Assembly: GCA_964512995.1 (NCBI GenBank)
Contig: CAZELM010000059.1
Span: forward strand, 1-24,031
Direction of reading: 5' to 3'
Length of the DNA stretch: 24,031 nucleotides
Source of the DNA: CAZELM01 sp964512995
GTDB lineage: Bacteria > CSSED10-310
Shown here: piece by piece, positions 7,182-13,969 of the stretch
Layout: each line of letters begins with the position of its first letter
Position numbering within the stretch: the stretch's first letter is position 1
Translations under genes and position numbers: made by a program
The notes under the pieces: model-generated
The model's input: the letters and a program-made list of their open reading frames with translations, nothing else
What the model was told of the DNA's origin: nothing
Database searches by the model: none

Positions 7182-8207
7182 TTAATAAGCCTCTTCAAAC
7201 TCCAGATCTGGGTTGGAAATTTTTTCACGGAAGAGGCGATAAATTACAGTTTGATAGAAGATGACGACAGGAATGCAGACCAGAGTGACTCCCAACATGA
7301 TTTTCAAGGTCAGAGGGCTGGAAGCGGAATTAAAAATGGACAAACTGAAATTTGGATCAATGGATGATGGGAGTAAATTGGGGTAGATACCGGCCACGCC
7401 GAACAGAACGGCTGATCCGATGGTCAGGCAGGAAGAAAACCATGCGTGCCACTCGTTTTTACCGAAATGGTAACGGGTTAAAAATAAGCCGATGACTGTC
7501 AGGAGCGGGATGATCCAAAGAACGGGCATCTCCATGTAGTTGTGGTATAATGGCGTGTAAACATGAGTCAGGATCAGAAAGATCACAGCCAGAATCAATG
7601 TCACCGGCCAGATGAAACGAGCGGTTTTCTGGGCGCGTACCGATAATTCTCCGGTGGATTTGATGACCAGCCAGAGTGAACCGTGTTGAGCAAACAGAGC
7701 CACGAACAGAAGCCCTCCAGCTATTCCATAGGGATTCAGGAGTGTCAGCAGATTTCCCTGAAAAATTCCGGTTTCATTGATTGGAATGCCCTGAAAAATG
7801 TTCGCGAATGCCACTCCGAAGAGCAACGCAGTCACGCCGCTTCCCCCGATCATGCAGGCATCCCAGATCCCCCTCCAGACGGGATGGTCCACTTTTCTGC
7901 GGAATTCAAAAGAAATCCCCCGGAGAATCAATGCGAATAAAATGAGCAGCAGAGGGGAGTACAGAGCACTGAACATGATCGCGTATGTTTTGGGAAATGC
8001 GGCAAACGTCACGCCACCCGCCGTGATCAGCCACACCTCGTTTCCATCCCAGAATGGTCCCATGGCGTTAAAAATGATTCGGCGATCCAGTTCGGATCGT
8101 GATAAGCTCGGCATCATCAGACCCAATCCCAGGTCAAAACCATCGAGCATGAAATAGATCGCCCATAAAACACCCCAGAGAATAAACCAGGTTGTCTCCA
8201 GAATCAT
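7182..8207 (-). CDS. cydB: Cytochrome bd quinol oxidase subunit II
   Basis: 341 aa polytopic membrane protein with about eight or nine hydrophobic segments. The characteristic motifs DGFDLGLG (near residue 22) and GPFWDGNEVWLITAGG (near 50-65) identify CydB. With CydA it forms the bd-type terminal oxidase, reducing O2 to water with quinol at high affinity without pumping protons. The start overlaps the cydA stop (ATGA, 8204-8207), indicating translational coupling, and GAGGAGG precedes it. No small CydX-like gene was noticed immediately downstream, where rubrerythrin follows instead. Confidence 0.97.
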   Translation of the reverse strand: MILETTWFILWGVLWAIYFMLDGFDLGLGLMMPSLSRSELDRRIIFNAMGPFWDGNEVWLITAGGVTFAAFPKTYAIMFSALYSPLLLILFALILRGISFEFRRKVDHPVWRGIWDACMIGGSGVTALLFGVAFANIFQGIPINETGIFQGNLLTLLNPYGIAGGLLFVALFAQHGSLWLVIKSTGELSVRAQKTARFIWPVTLILAVIFLILTHVYTPLYHNYMEMPVLWIIPLLTVIGLFLTRYHFGKNEWHAWFSSCLTIGSAVLFGVAGIYPNLLPSSIDPNFSLSIFNSASSPLTLKIMLGVTLVCIPVVIFYQTVIYRLFREKISNPDLEFEEAY

Positions 8208-9535
8208 GTCGTCCTCCTCGGTCCGGCAGCAGGGATTGGTTTGGGACCTTTGCGTGCATACTTGGCCAGCAAGTAGAAATCAACAGCTCCCAAAATCGAA
8301 TAGATAATAATAAATGCGACCAGTGATGTCATGACCTGAGATGGAGCGACAGGTGACACCGCATCGGATGTTTTCATGAGACCGTAAACGATCCAGGGCT
8401 GGCGGCCGACTTCGGCTACAGTCCAACCCAGTTCCAGAGCGAGATATGGCAACGGGATGGTATAAATCAGAGTTTTCAAAAGCCAGGGATTTTTTTCCAG
8501 CTTGTTCCGAAGCAGCCATCCCACCGCGGACAGGAAAGCGAAAAAGAATCCCAAGCCGACCATGATCCGGAAGGAGTAGAACATCAGGTTCACCGGCGGC
8601 CATTCCTCCTTCGGAAATTCCTTTATTCCTTTCACCAGTGTATTGGGAGAGTGATTTGCCAATATACTCAGCATGCCAGGTATCGGTAATAATTCAAGCG
8701 CATTCCGTTCATTTTCCGGATCGGGGATTTGAATCATGTAAATAGGCGCATTTTCACGGGATTCCCACAATGACTCCATGGCGGCGAGTTTCAGAGGCTG
8801 AACCTGTGCGACTTCGCTGCCGGACAGATGCCCGGTGAAGATTTCCAAAAATGAAAATAGCAGCGTAAATCCCAGTGCCAAGCGAAACGATTTTCTGAAA
8901 AAGTCCATTTCCTGTTGTTTCAGCAAATGCCACGCGCTGACTCCCAAAACGAAAAAACCGCTGAGCACGTAAGCACCGATGACCGTATGGAAAAATTCCA
9001 GAATCGCAAATGGGGAACTGATGATGGCCCATAAGCTGGTCAATTCGGCTCGGCCGTTCCGAATGGTGTAGCCAACCGGATGTTGCATCCAGGCATTGGC
9101 AGCCAGAATCCAGTAGGCGGAGATGTTTGAGCCGATGGCTACCAGCCAGATACAGGCGGCATGGAGCCGGGGTGACAGTTTTTTCCAGCCAAAAAACCAA
9201 ACGGCGATAAAGGACGATTCCAGAAAAAAAGCAACCGTGGCTTCAATCGCCAGGAGTGATCCGAATATATCGCCGACATATTCAGAATATCTCGACCAAT
9301 TCGTGCCAAATTGAAATTCCAGAGTGATTCCAGTGACAACTCCAAGCGAAAAATTGATTAGAAACAGCTTACCCCAGAATTTCGCCATCCGTCGATATTG
9401 TTCGTTCCCAGTCCGGACGTATATCGTTTCCATGATAGCCACAAGGATAGACAGCCCGAGTGTCAACGGCACGAATAAAAAATGAAAAAAAGTCGCGACC
9501 GCGAATTGCAGTCGGGAGAGTAATAAGACATCCAT
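8204..9535 (-). CDS. cydA: Cytochrome bd quinol oxidase subunit I
   Basis: 443 aa. The haem ligands are visible: the N-terminal His in FAVATFFHFLFVPLTLG (b595), His in EFFHTVIGAYVL and Met in YSFRIMVGLG (b558). Conserved IEATVAFFLES glutamates, the Q-loop segment SGSEVAQVQPLKLAAMES with the quinol-binding Lys and Glu, and GWTVAEVGRQPWIVYG are all present. The Q-loop is short, as in the CIO-like class rather than E. coli CydA (inference from length). GAGGTGA precedes ATG 9535; the frame extends only to a GTG at 9544, which overlaps that ribosome-binding site. Coupled to cydB by a 4-nt overlap. It probably serves oxygen removal and microaerobic respiration in this context. Confidence 0.97.
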   Translation of the reverse strand: MDVLLLSRLQFAVATFFHFLFVPLTLGLSILVAIMETIYVRTGNEQYRRMAKFWGKLFLINFSLGVVTGITLEFQFGTNWSRYSEYVGDIFGSLLAIEATVAFFLESSFIAVWFFGWKKLSPRLHAACIWLVAIGSNISAYWILAANAWMQHPVGYTIRNGRAELTSLWAIISSPFAILEFFHTVIGAYVLSGFFVLGVSAWHLLKQQEMDFFRKSFRLALGFTLLFSFLEIFTGHLSGSEVAQVQPLKLAAMESLWESRENAPIYMIQIPDPENERNALELLPIPGMLSILANHSPNTLVKGIKEFPKEEWPPVNLMFYSFRIMVGLGFFFAFLSAVGWLLRNKLEKNPWLLKTLIYTIPLPYLALELGWTVAEVGRQPWIVYGLMKTSDAVSPVAPSQVMTSLVAFIIIYSILGAVDFYLLAKYARKGPKPIPAAGPRRTT

Positions 9536-9679
9536 CAGAATCACCTCAAACGTTGTCTCTCAGGAACGGATAACGACGAGAACTGAGGAAAAGAAACATA
9601 ATAGTGGAATACAATCGTGGAGGAGCAAAGTACAGCAATACATGAATCCAGCGAGTCAGACAGAACGCCAGATCACAAC

Positions 9680-9718
9680 TTGATGTCCCCTATCCCGACG
9701 ATGGGATTCGACATTCAA
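9680..9718 (-). other. Intercistronic hairpin between rubredoxin and cydA
   Basis: Outer arms ttgatgtc (9680-9687) and gacattcaa (9710-9718) pair with one bulged base; inner arms atccc (9692-9696) and gggat (9702-9706) pair perfectly. It lies in the 208-nt gap between the rubredoxin stop and cydA. There is no T-run, so it may be a processing or mRNA-stability element rather than a terminator. The rest of the gap shows no convincing promoter. Confidence 0.4.
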
Positions 9719-9743
9719 TTTAGAGACGATATGGGTCTGAGAG

Positions 9744-9908
9744 CTAATCAGCGGGTGAGAAATCTTCTTTGCCAACACCGCACAGTGGGCATTCCCAATC
9801 ATCTGGAATTTCTTCAAAAGGTGTTCCGGGGGCGATTCCGCCATCTGGGTCACCGAGTTCAGGGTCATACACATAACCGCATACATCACATACATAGCGT
9901 TTCATCAT
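9744..9908 (-). CDS. Rubredoxin (54 aa)
   Basis: Translating the minus strand gives MMKRYVCDVCGYVYDPELGD at the N-terminus and WECPLCGVGKEDFSPAD at the C-terminus. The two CxxCG/CPLCG knuckles (Cys7, Cys10, Cys40, Cys43) are the four ligands of a rubredoxin Fe(SCys)4 centre, and the GYVYDP motif and DWECPLCG are diagnostic. AGGAG lies 5 nt before ATG 9908 (the next ATG at 9905 is also possible). It is directly downstream of the flavodiiron protein (48 nt), matching the classic rubredoxin:oxygen oxidoreductase arrangement in which rubredoxin passes electrons to the flavodiiron enzyme. It may also feed the rubrerythrins. Confidence 0.96.
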   Translation of the reverse strand: MMKRYVCDVCGYVYDPELGDPDGGIAPGTPFEEIPDDWECPLCGVGKEDFSPAD

Positions 9909-9956
9909 CGTGTCTCCTATCGTTTATCATTTGAACAGATCATGGGGACATGGAAA

Positions 9957-11147
9957 TCATGGAACGGTTGACTTCAGATGTGTTCCGACCGCCATACCCA
10001 ACTCATAACATCTATTTAAAACATCGGCATTCGGGACAAATTTTGTCTTCACTTCACCTTGTGGCGTGATGTTCATAGCGGTGAGATGGTCACGAAGCTG
10101 GCCAATGGCTTCACCACCCCAGCCATAGGAACCAAATACTGCGCCAACAAGATGTTGTGGCCGGAGGCCTTTCAGATAAATCATGAGATCCGCCATCGTT
10201 GGATAAAGGTGATTGTTCAGGGTTGGCGACCCGGCAATCAGGGCACCGCTGCACAGGAGTTCAGTGGCCACATCGCTTCGATGACATCCCGTCAAAGGCA
10301 TTTGTCTGATCTGTATTCCCGCATCGGCTAATCCCTCGCCGATCCATCGTGCCATCAGAGCCGTGCTGCCCCACATGGTATCATAGGCAATAACTGCCTT
10401 TCGAGTGGGGATCTGTGCGGACCATTTTTCGTATAAAGCCAGGACAGAGGATATATCTTTTCGATAGATAGGTCCATGATCGTGAGCGATGATCTCAATC
10501 GGTATCCGTTCCCGAGTGACACTATCCAATAACCGGGTGATCAGCGGTGCATAGGGAAGAAGGATGTTGGCGAAGTATTTTGCTGATTCATAATATACCA
10601 GATCCGGATTGGCCAGATCCGCAAAACGTTCACTGCCGGCGATATGCATTCCAAATGCATCCTGAGAGAACAGGACATGATCTTCAACCAGATAAGAGAA
10701 CATGCTGTCCGGCCAATGGAGCATTTTTGTCTCCAGAAATAACAGCGATCTGTTCCCCAGGCTCAGGGTTTCACCATGCCTGACCACAGTAATATCCATC
10801 GACTGATGAAAATGATCTGCCAGATTCTTAGATCCCATGGACGATGCAAAGACTTTTTCGGGCTTGATAATCGATACCATCTCCGGGAGGCATCCGGAGT
10901 GGTCCAATTCGGAGTGATTGGAAACGATATAATCGATTTTATCTGGAGGGATAAGGGAACTGATCCGTGCGAGCAGTTCTTCCTGATATTCCTTTTTGAC
11001 CGTATCGATGAGTGTTATTTTTTCTGCCAAAATTAAATATGCGTTGTATGTCGTTCCCTGATGTGTTGAATAACCATGAAAATCGCGGATTTTCCAATCG
11101 ATTGCTCCAACCCAATAAACCGTGTCACTTATCTTCACCGCACGCAT
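9957..11147 (-). CDS. Flavodiiron protein (rubredoxin:oxygen oxidoreductase type)
   Basis: 396 aa, the usual class A length. The N-terminal metallo-beta-lactamase-like domain carries the diiron ligands HSELDH (near residues 78-83), His in KMLHWPDS, Asp in SQDAFG and His in AHDHGPIYR. The C-terminal flavodoxin domain (about 250-396) has the FMN phosphate loop YDTMWGSTALMA and the GSYGWGGEA loop. Such enzymes reduce O2 to water, or NO to N2O, in the cytoplasm of anaerobes. The sequence cannot decide between O2 and NO; the adjacent rubredoxin and bd oxidase genes favour O2. GGGAG lies 6 nt before the ATG. It follows the ferritin-like gene by 30 nt. Confidence 0.95.
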   Translation of the reverse strand: MRAVKISDTVYWVGAIDWKIRDFHGYSTHQGTTYNAYLILAEKITLIDTVKKEYQEELLARISSLIPPDKIDYIVSNHSELDHSGCLPEMVSIIKPEKVFASSMGSKNLADHFHQSMDITVVRHGETLSLGNRSLLFLETKMLHWPDSMFSYLVEDHVLFSQDAFGMHIAGSERFADLANPDLVYYESAKYFANILLPYAPLITRLLDSVTRERIPIEIIAHDHGPIYRKDISSVLALYEKWSAQIPTRKAVIAYDTMWGSTALMARWIGEGLADAGIQIRQMPLTGCHRSDVATELLCSGALIAGSPTLNNHLYPTMADLMIYLKGLRPQHLVGAVFGSYGWGGEAIGQLRDHLTAMNITPQGEVKTKFVPNADVLNRCYELGMAVGTHLKSTVP

Positions 11148-11177
11148 AAAATGCTCCCATTCCAGTTCACATTGCTG

Positions 11178-11702
11178 TCATTCCTGTTCCAGATTGAACT
11201 CCTGAAAGTCGAACCAGAACCCATTCCCCTGTACCGAATGAATCTCCGCTTGAACAATGGCCTGATGGCCTTTCTCAATCTCCAGAAATCGAGCGAAAAG
11301 TTTTTGAGCATCCGCAGACAGATCATTGACCATTTTTTCATAAAACCGGCTGGTGTCCTGTTCCACCCGCAGAGCGTTTTCCAGCATCGCCAGGTCGGAA
11401 TCGGGATCGATTATTTTTTCTGATCGGTGGCTGAGATGTCCCTCCAATTTTCTGATGCCCTGGATGATAGCATCGGGTGAAGGGAGACGGGTGGTCAGAT
11501 CATCCGATCGAATGGAGCCGGATTGCTGCCATTCCTGGAGCTTGTATTCGAGATAATCCACATGGCCTTGTTCTTCATCGGCCATCGCCTGCAATACCCT
11601 GTGTCCATTGCTGTTCTGTGTTTTCGCGGATGCTTCAACGTAGACATCTCGAACTTTTTTTTCGTATTCGATGGCTGTTTTGATCGCTTCACTTATGTTC
11701 AT
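11178..11702 (-). CDS. Ferritin-like diiron protein (rubrerythrin family, no rubredoxin domain)
   Basis: 174 aa. Two helical pairs carry ferritin-like Glu and ExxH patterns: IEYEKKVRDVYVEA with ADEEQGHVDYLE, and ALRVEQDTSRFYEKM with IEKGHQAIVQAE. This duplicated four-helix pattern suits a rubrerythrin-like diiron site, and no CxxC domain follows. The open frame continues upstream to 11753, but the extension lacks helix character and ATG 11702 has GGAGA 9 nt upstream. It probably acts as a peroxidase or iron-handling protein; the exact substrate is unknown. It sits between ferritin (118 nt upstream) and the flavodiiron gene. Confidence 0.85.
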   Translation of the reverse strand: MNISEAIKTAIEYEKKVRDVYVEASAKTQNSNGHRVLQAMADEEQGHVDYLEYKLQEWQQSGSIRSDDLTTRLPSPDAIIQGIRKLEGHLSHRSEKIIDPDSDLAMLENALRVEQDTSRFYEKMVNDLSADAQKLFARFLEIEKGHQAIVQAEIHSVQGNGFWFDFQEFNLEQE

Positions 11703-11820
11703 TGTGCAGTTTCTCCATGCCTGATTTTCCGCCATCGGGAACGGGCTTTCCATCGCTGCTCCCGACTGACGGAAGTCATTTTTGGTGCGTCACAGGTGGT
11801 CCAGAAAAAAGATATCGCTA

Positions 11821-12321
11821 TCAGGCAGGGGTGAATGTTCGGAGTCCAAGTTCTTTGTCGATCATAAACAATCCACCTTTTGCATCGCCAATCAGCTTTA
11901 ATTTCTGAATGATTTCATCCGCAGCAGCCTCTTCTTCCACTTGTTCCGCAACAAACCATTGGAGGAAATTCTGCGTCGCAAAATCTTTTTCATCGGTGGC
12001 GAGCTGGACGAGATTGTCGATACAGGCGGATATATGCAGTTCATGATTATAGGCCGCTTCAAAAACAGCCAATGGTGAACTCCATTCAAATTGAGGGATT
12101 GGTATGGATTCCAAAGTGACTCGACCACCCCGCGCAATGATAAAGTCATAAATTTTCATTGCATGTAACAGCTCTTCCTGGGCCTGGATTCTCATCCACT
12201 GAGCAAATCCATTCAGGTTGATATCCGACAGATATGCCGACATGGACAGGTAAAGATAGCTCGAATTCAGCTCTTCCTGGACTTGGTTATTCATGGCTTT
12301 CAATATTTTTTCTTTTTTCAT
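11821..12321 (-). CDS. Ferritin (non-haem iron storage)
   Basis: 166 aa, the typical bacterial FtnA length. The ferroxidase-site residues are visible in NNQVQEELNSSYLYLSMSAY, AQEELLHAMKIYDF and WFVAEQVEEEA. Ferritins form 24-subunit shells that oxidise Fe(II) with O2 or peroxide and store it as ferric mineral, lowering Fenton chemistry in the cytoplasm. AAAGGAG lies 6 nt before ATG 12321, making this a better start than 12339. It has its own candidate promoter in the upstream gap, so it may be expressed both with the cluster and alone. Confidence 0.95.
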   Translation of the reverse strand: MKKEKILKAMNNQVQEELNSSYLYLSMSAYLSDINLNGFAQWMRIQAQEELLHAMKIYDFIIARGGRVTLESIPIPQFEWSSPLAVFEAAYNHELHISACIDNLVQLATDEKDFATQNFLQWFVAEQVEEEAAADEIIQKLKLIGDAKGGLFMIDKELGLRTFTPA

Positions 12322-12371
12322 AGTTAGCTCCTTTCTCACAAACAGTCACGATGAAAATATTTCCTTGCCCG

Positions 12372-12400
12372 ATAATAGACGGTAGATCATCTTCAATCAA
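12372..12400 (-). promoter_or_regulatory. Internal sigma-70-like promoter before ferritin
   Basis: Minus strand: TTGATT (12395-12400), 17-nt spacer, TATTAT (12372-12377), about 50 nt upstream of the ferritin ATG. I saw no clear Fur-like palindrome here. Confidence 0.6.
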
Positions 12401-12421
12401 GAGCGGGGCAATTTCAGGGTA

Positions 12422-12874
12422 TTAATTATTCGTCAGGATGAACTCATCATATTCTATCTCAAAACGCAATTTATGCTTGGCTTCCTCTTGTGCCAATAAT
12501 AGAAAAATGTCTGTCAGGCCGGGATTACCGGCAGTGGCTGCGAGATCAGAATACAGTTTAAATGCGGCCTTTTCTTTTTTCATCGCAATGATCAACGCAT
12601 CCTGGTATGTCAGCGTTTCGTTGATTTCAACATCCACGGTATATTCGGCGATGTTGAGTGTCTGGATCGATTTTTCTGCTGGCTTCATTTTGCCACCGAC
12701 CTTGATCGCTTCCAACTTGGCTTGATGTCCACGTTCTTCGCCGGCAAACCCCAGGAAAATTTGTTTTGTCTGGGGATTATCCATCCGATCAGCCAGGTCA
12801 GTGTAAAATTCAGCAGCTTCCTTTTCGCGAGCGATCGCAAAATCCAATGCGTCATCGACAGATTTGAAATGCAT
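12422..12874 (-). CDS. Rubrerythrin-like/ferritin-family diiron protein
   Basis: 150 aa. Two halves each carry a ferritin-type pattern: AIAREKEAAEFYTDLA with GEERGHQAKLE, and AMKKEKAAFKLYSDLA with AQEEAKHKLRFE. These ExxH and E-xx-Y patterns are the diiron ligands of rubrerythrin-type proteins. There is no C-terminal rubredoxin domain, so electrons would have to come from a separate donor such as the rubredoxin of this cluster (inference). The sequence differs clearly from the ferritin-like protein at 11178, so it is not a recent duplicate. AGGAG lies 8 nt upstream of the ATG. It is the second gene after peroxiredoxin. Confidence 0.88.
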   Translation of the reverse strand: MHFKSVDDALDFAIAREKEAAEFYTDLADRMDNPQTKQIFLGFAGEERGHQAKLEAIKVGGKMKPAEKSIQTLNIAEYTVDVEINETLTYQDALIIAMKKEKAAFKLYSDLAATAGNPGLTDIFLLLAQEEAKHKLRFEIEYDEFILTNN

Positions 12875-12911
12875 ACCCCATTCTCCTCATCAATTCGCGC
12901 GGAGTTTCTGA

Positions 12912-12937
12912 ATGACGGGCAGCGCTTCACCCGTCAT
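12912..12937 (-). other. Intercistronic hairpin after peroxiredoxin
   Basis: Arms atgacggg (12912-12919) and cccgtcat (12930-12937) are perfectly complementary with a 10-nt loop. It lies 18 nt downstream of the peroxiredoxin stop. There is no T-run on the minus strand, so it is more likely a processing or partial-attenuation site that raises peroxiredoxin message over downstream genes (inference). Confidence 0.5.
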
Positions 12938-12955
12938 ACTAGCTAACATCTATTA

Positions 12956-13543
12956 TTATTTGGCATGAGCGGAAAGATATTCAGCAACCCCTTCCGCGGT
13001 TGGTTTCATGGCATCTTCGCCGGGATGCCAGTTTGCAGGGCAGACATCTCCGTGAGCTTCCACAAACTGCAATGCATCTACCACACGAAGCGCTTCATCA
13101 ACGTTCCGACCCAGCGGGAGATCATTGATCACTTCATGCCGGATAATACCTTCCCGGTCGATCAGGAACAAGCCTCGCAGAGCGACCGATTCATTTAACA
13201 GAATTCCGTAATCCCGCGATATCTGTTTCGTCAGATCCGAAACAAGTGGAAATTGTATATTGCCAATCCCTCCTTGTTCAACAGGAGTATTTTTCCATGC
13301 ATAATGCGAAAACTCTGAATCGATCGAAACTGCTATCACGTCACAATTCCGCTTTTTAAACTCCGGAAGTTGTCGATTGAAAGCAAGTATTTCGGAGGGA
13401 CATACAAAAGTGAAATCCAGAGGATAAAAAAACAGGACAACATATCTGCCCCGATAGGTTGATAATGTGAGGTCGCTGATCGAGCAGTCGGACATGACTG
13501 CTTTGGCTGTAAACTCCGGTGCGGGTTTCGTTACTAGACTCAT
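12956..13543 (-). CDS. 2-Cys peroxiredoxin (AhpC/Prx1 type)
   Basis: 195 aa thioredoxin-fold protein. The peroxidatic Cys lies in the canonical DFTFVCPSE (about residue 48), with a resolving Cys in HGDVCPANW near the C-terminus, and Arg in the ALRGLFLID strand. It reduces H2O2 and organic hydroperoxides in the cytoplasm, needing a thioredoxin or AhpF-type reductant that is not encoded in this window. A GGIG motif is present, resembling the GGLG of oxidation-sensitive types, but the C-terminal YF motif is absent (ends in LSAHAK), which suggests a robust bacterial type. GGGAG lies 7 nt before the ATG. It is the first gene of the cluster. Confidence 0.96.
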   Translation of the reverse strand: MSLVTKPAPEFTAKAVMSDCSISDLTLSTYRGRYVVLFFYPLDFTFVCPSEILAFNRQLPEFKKRNCDVIAVSIDSEFSHYAWKNTPVEQGGIGNIQFPLVSDLTKQISRDYGILLNESVALRGLFLIDREGIIRHEVINDLPLGRNVDEALRVVDALQFVEAHGDVCPANWHPGEDAMKPTAEGVAEYLSAHAK

Positions 13544-13969
13544 AAGTATTCTCCCAGAATAAATGATGGTTTTTATTCAATGCCGTAATCCTGAAACCGA
13601 ATCTCTCTGAAATCCGGGTTTATCTGGTTCTCGGATCTTGTAAGGGTCGGTGTTTCGATTCACCTGCCGTCTAAAGAGATGTTCGCAATTTTTTCAGAAC
13701 TGCTCCCTTCACAACACTGTTTGTTCAGCCTGAGATTCAAGAGGCTGATCCGCGACCCTCAGTTATTCTTACTTAGTAGTATGAATCGATTCTAATGTCA
13801 AGTAATTTTATCGAGTTTTCATGGAGCATGCCTGATGAAACGAACTGCTCTTGTTTAGTTTCCATGATATGACGTTAAACGTACTTTTTTTATATGGAGT
13901 GTGATATGCTCCGCGTGTTTTTCAGAACAGTCTGCTGATGTATCGAGGAGCAGGGAGGTGGTTTGCTTT
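13544..13969. other. Divergent intergenic region between defence cluster and glycosyltransferase
   Basis: This 426-nt stretch contains a promoter-like element for the peroxiredoxin strand (13773-13801), with a GAATCGATTC palindrome (13783-13792) in its spacer. A second small palindrome, acgttaaacgt, lies at 13872-13882 before the glycosyltransferase. I see no convincing plus-strand promoter. Part of the stretch (13901-13969) is an open extension of the glycosyltransferase frame that I consider untranslated. Confidence 0.5.
13773..13801 (-). promoter_or_regulatory. Candidate promoter of the oxygen-defence cluster
   Basis: Minus strand: TTGACA (13796-13801), 17-nt spacer, TACTAA (13773-13778). 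The -35 is perfect but the -10 is weak (3 of 6), consistent with an activated or repressed promoter. The spacer contains the 10-bp palindrome GAATCGATTC, a candidate operator. It does not match the PerR or Fur consensus well. Confidence 0.45.

Noticed and set aside
13773..13801. PerR or Fur box before peroxiredoxin
   Set aside because: The palindrome GAATCGATTC does not fit either consensus well enough.
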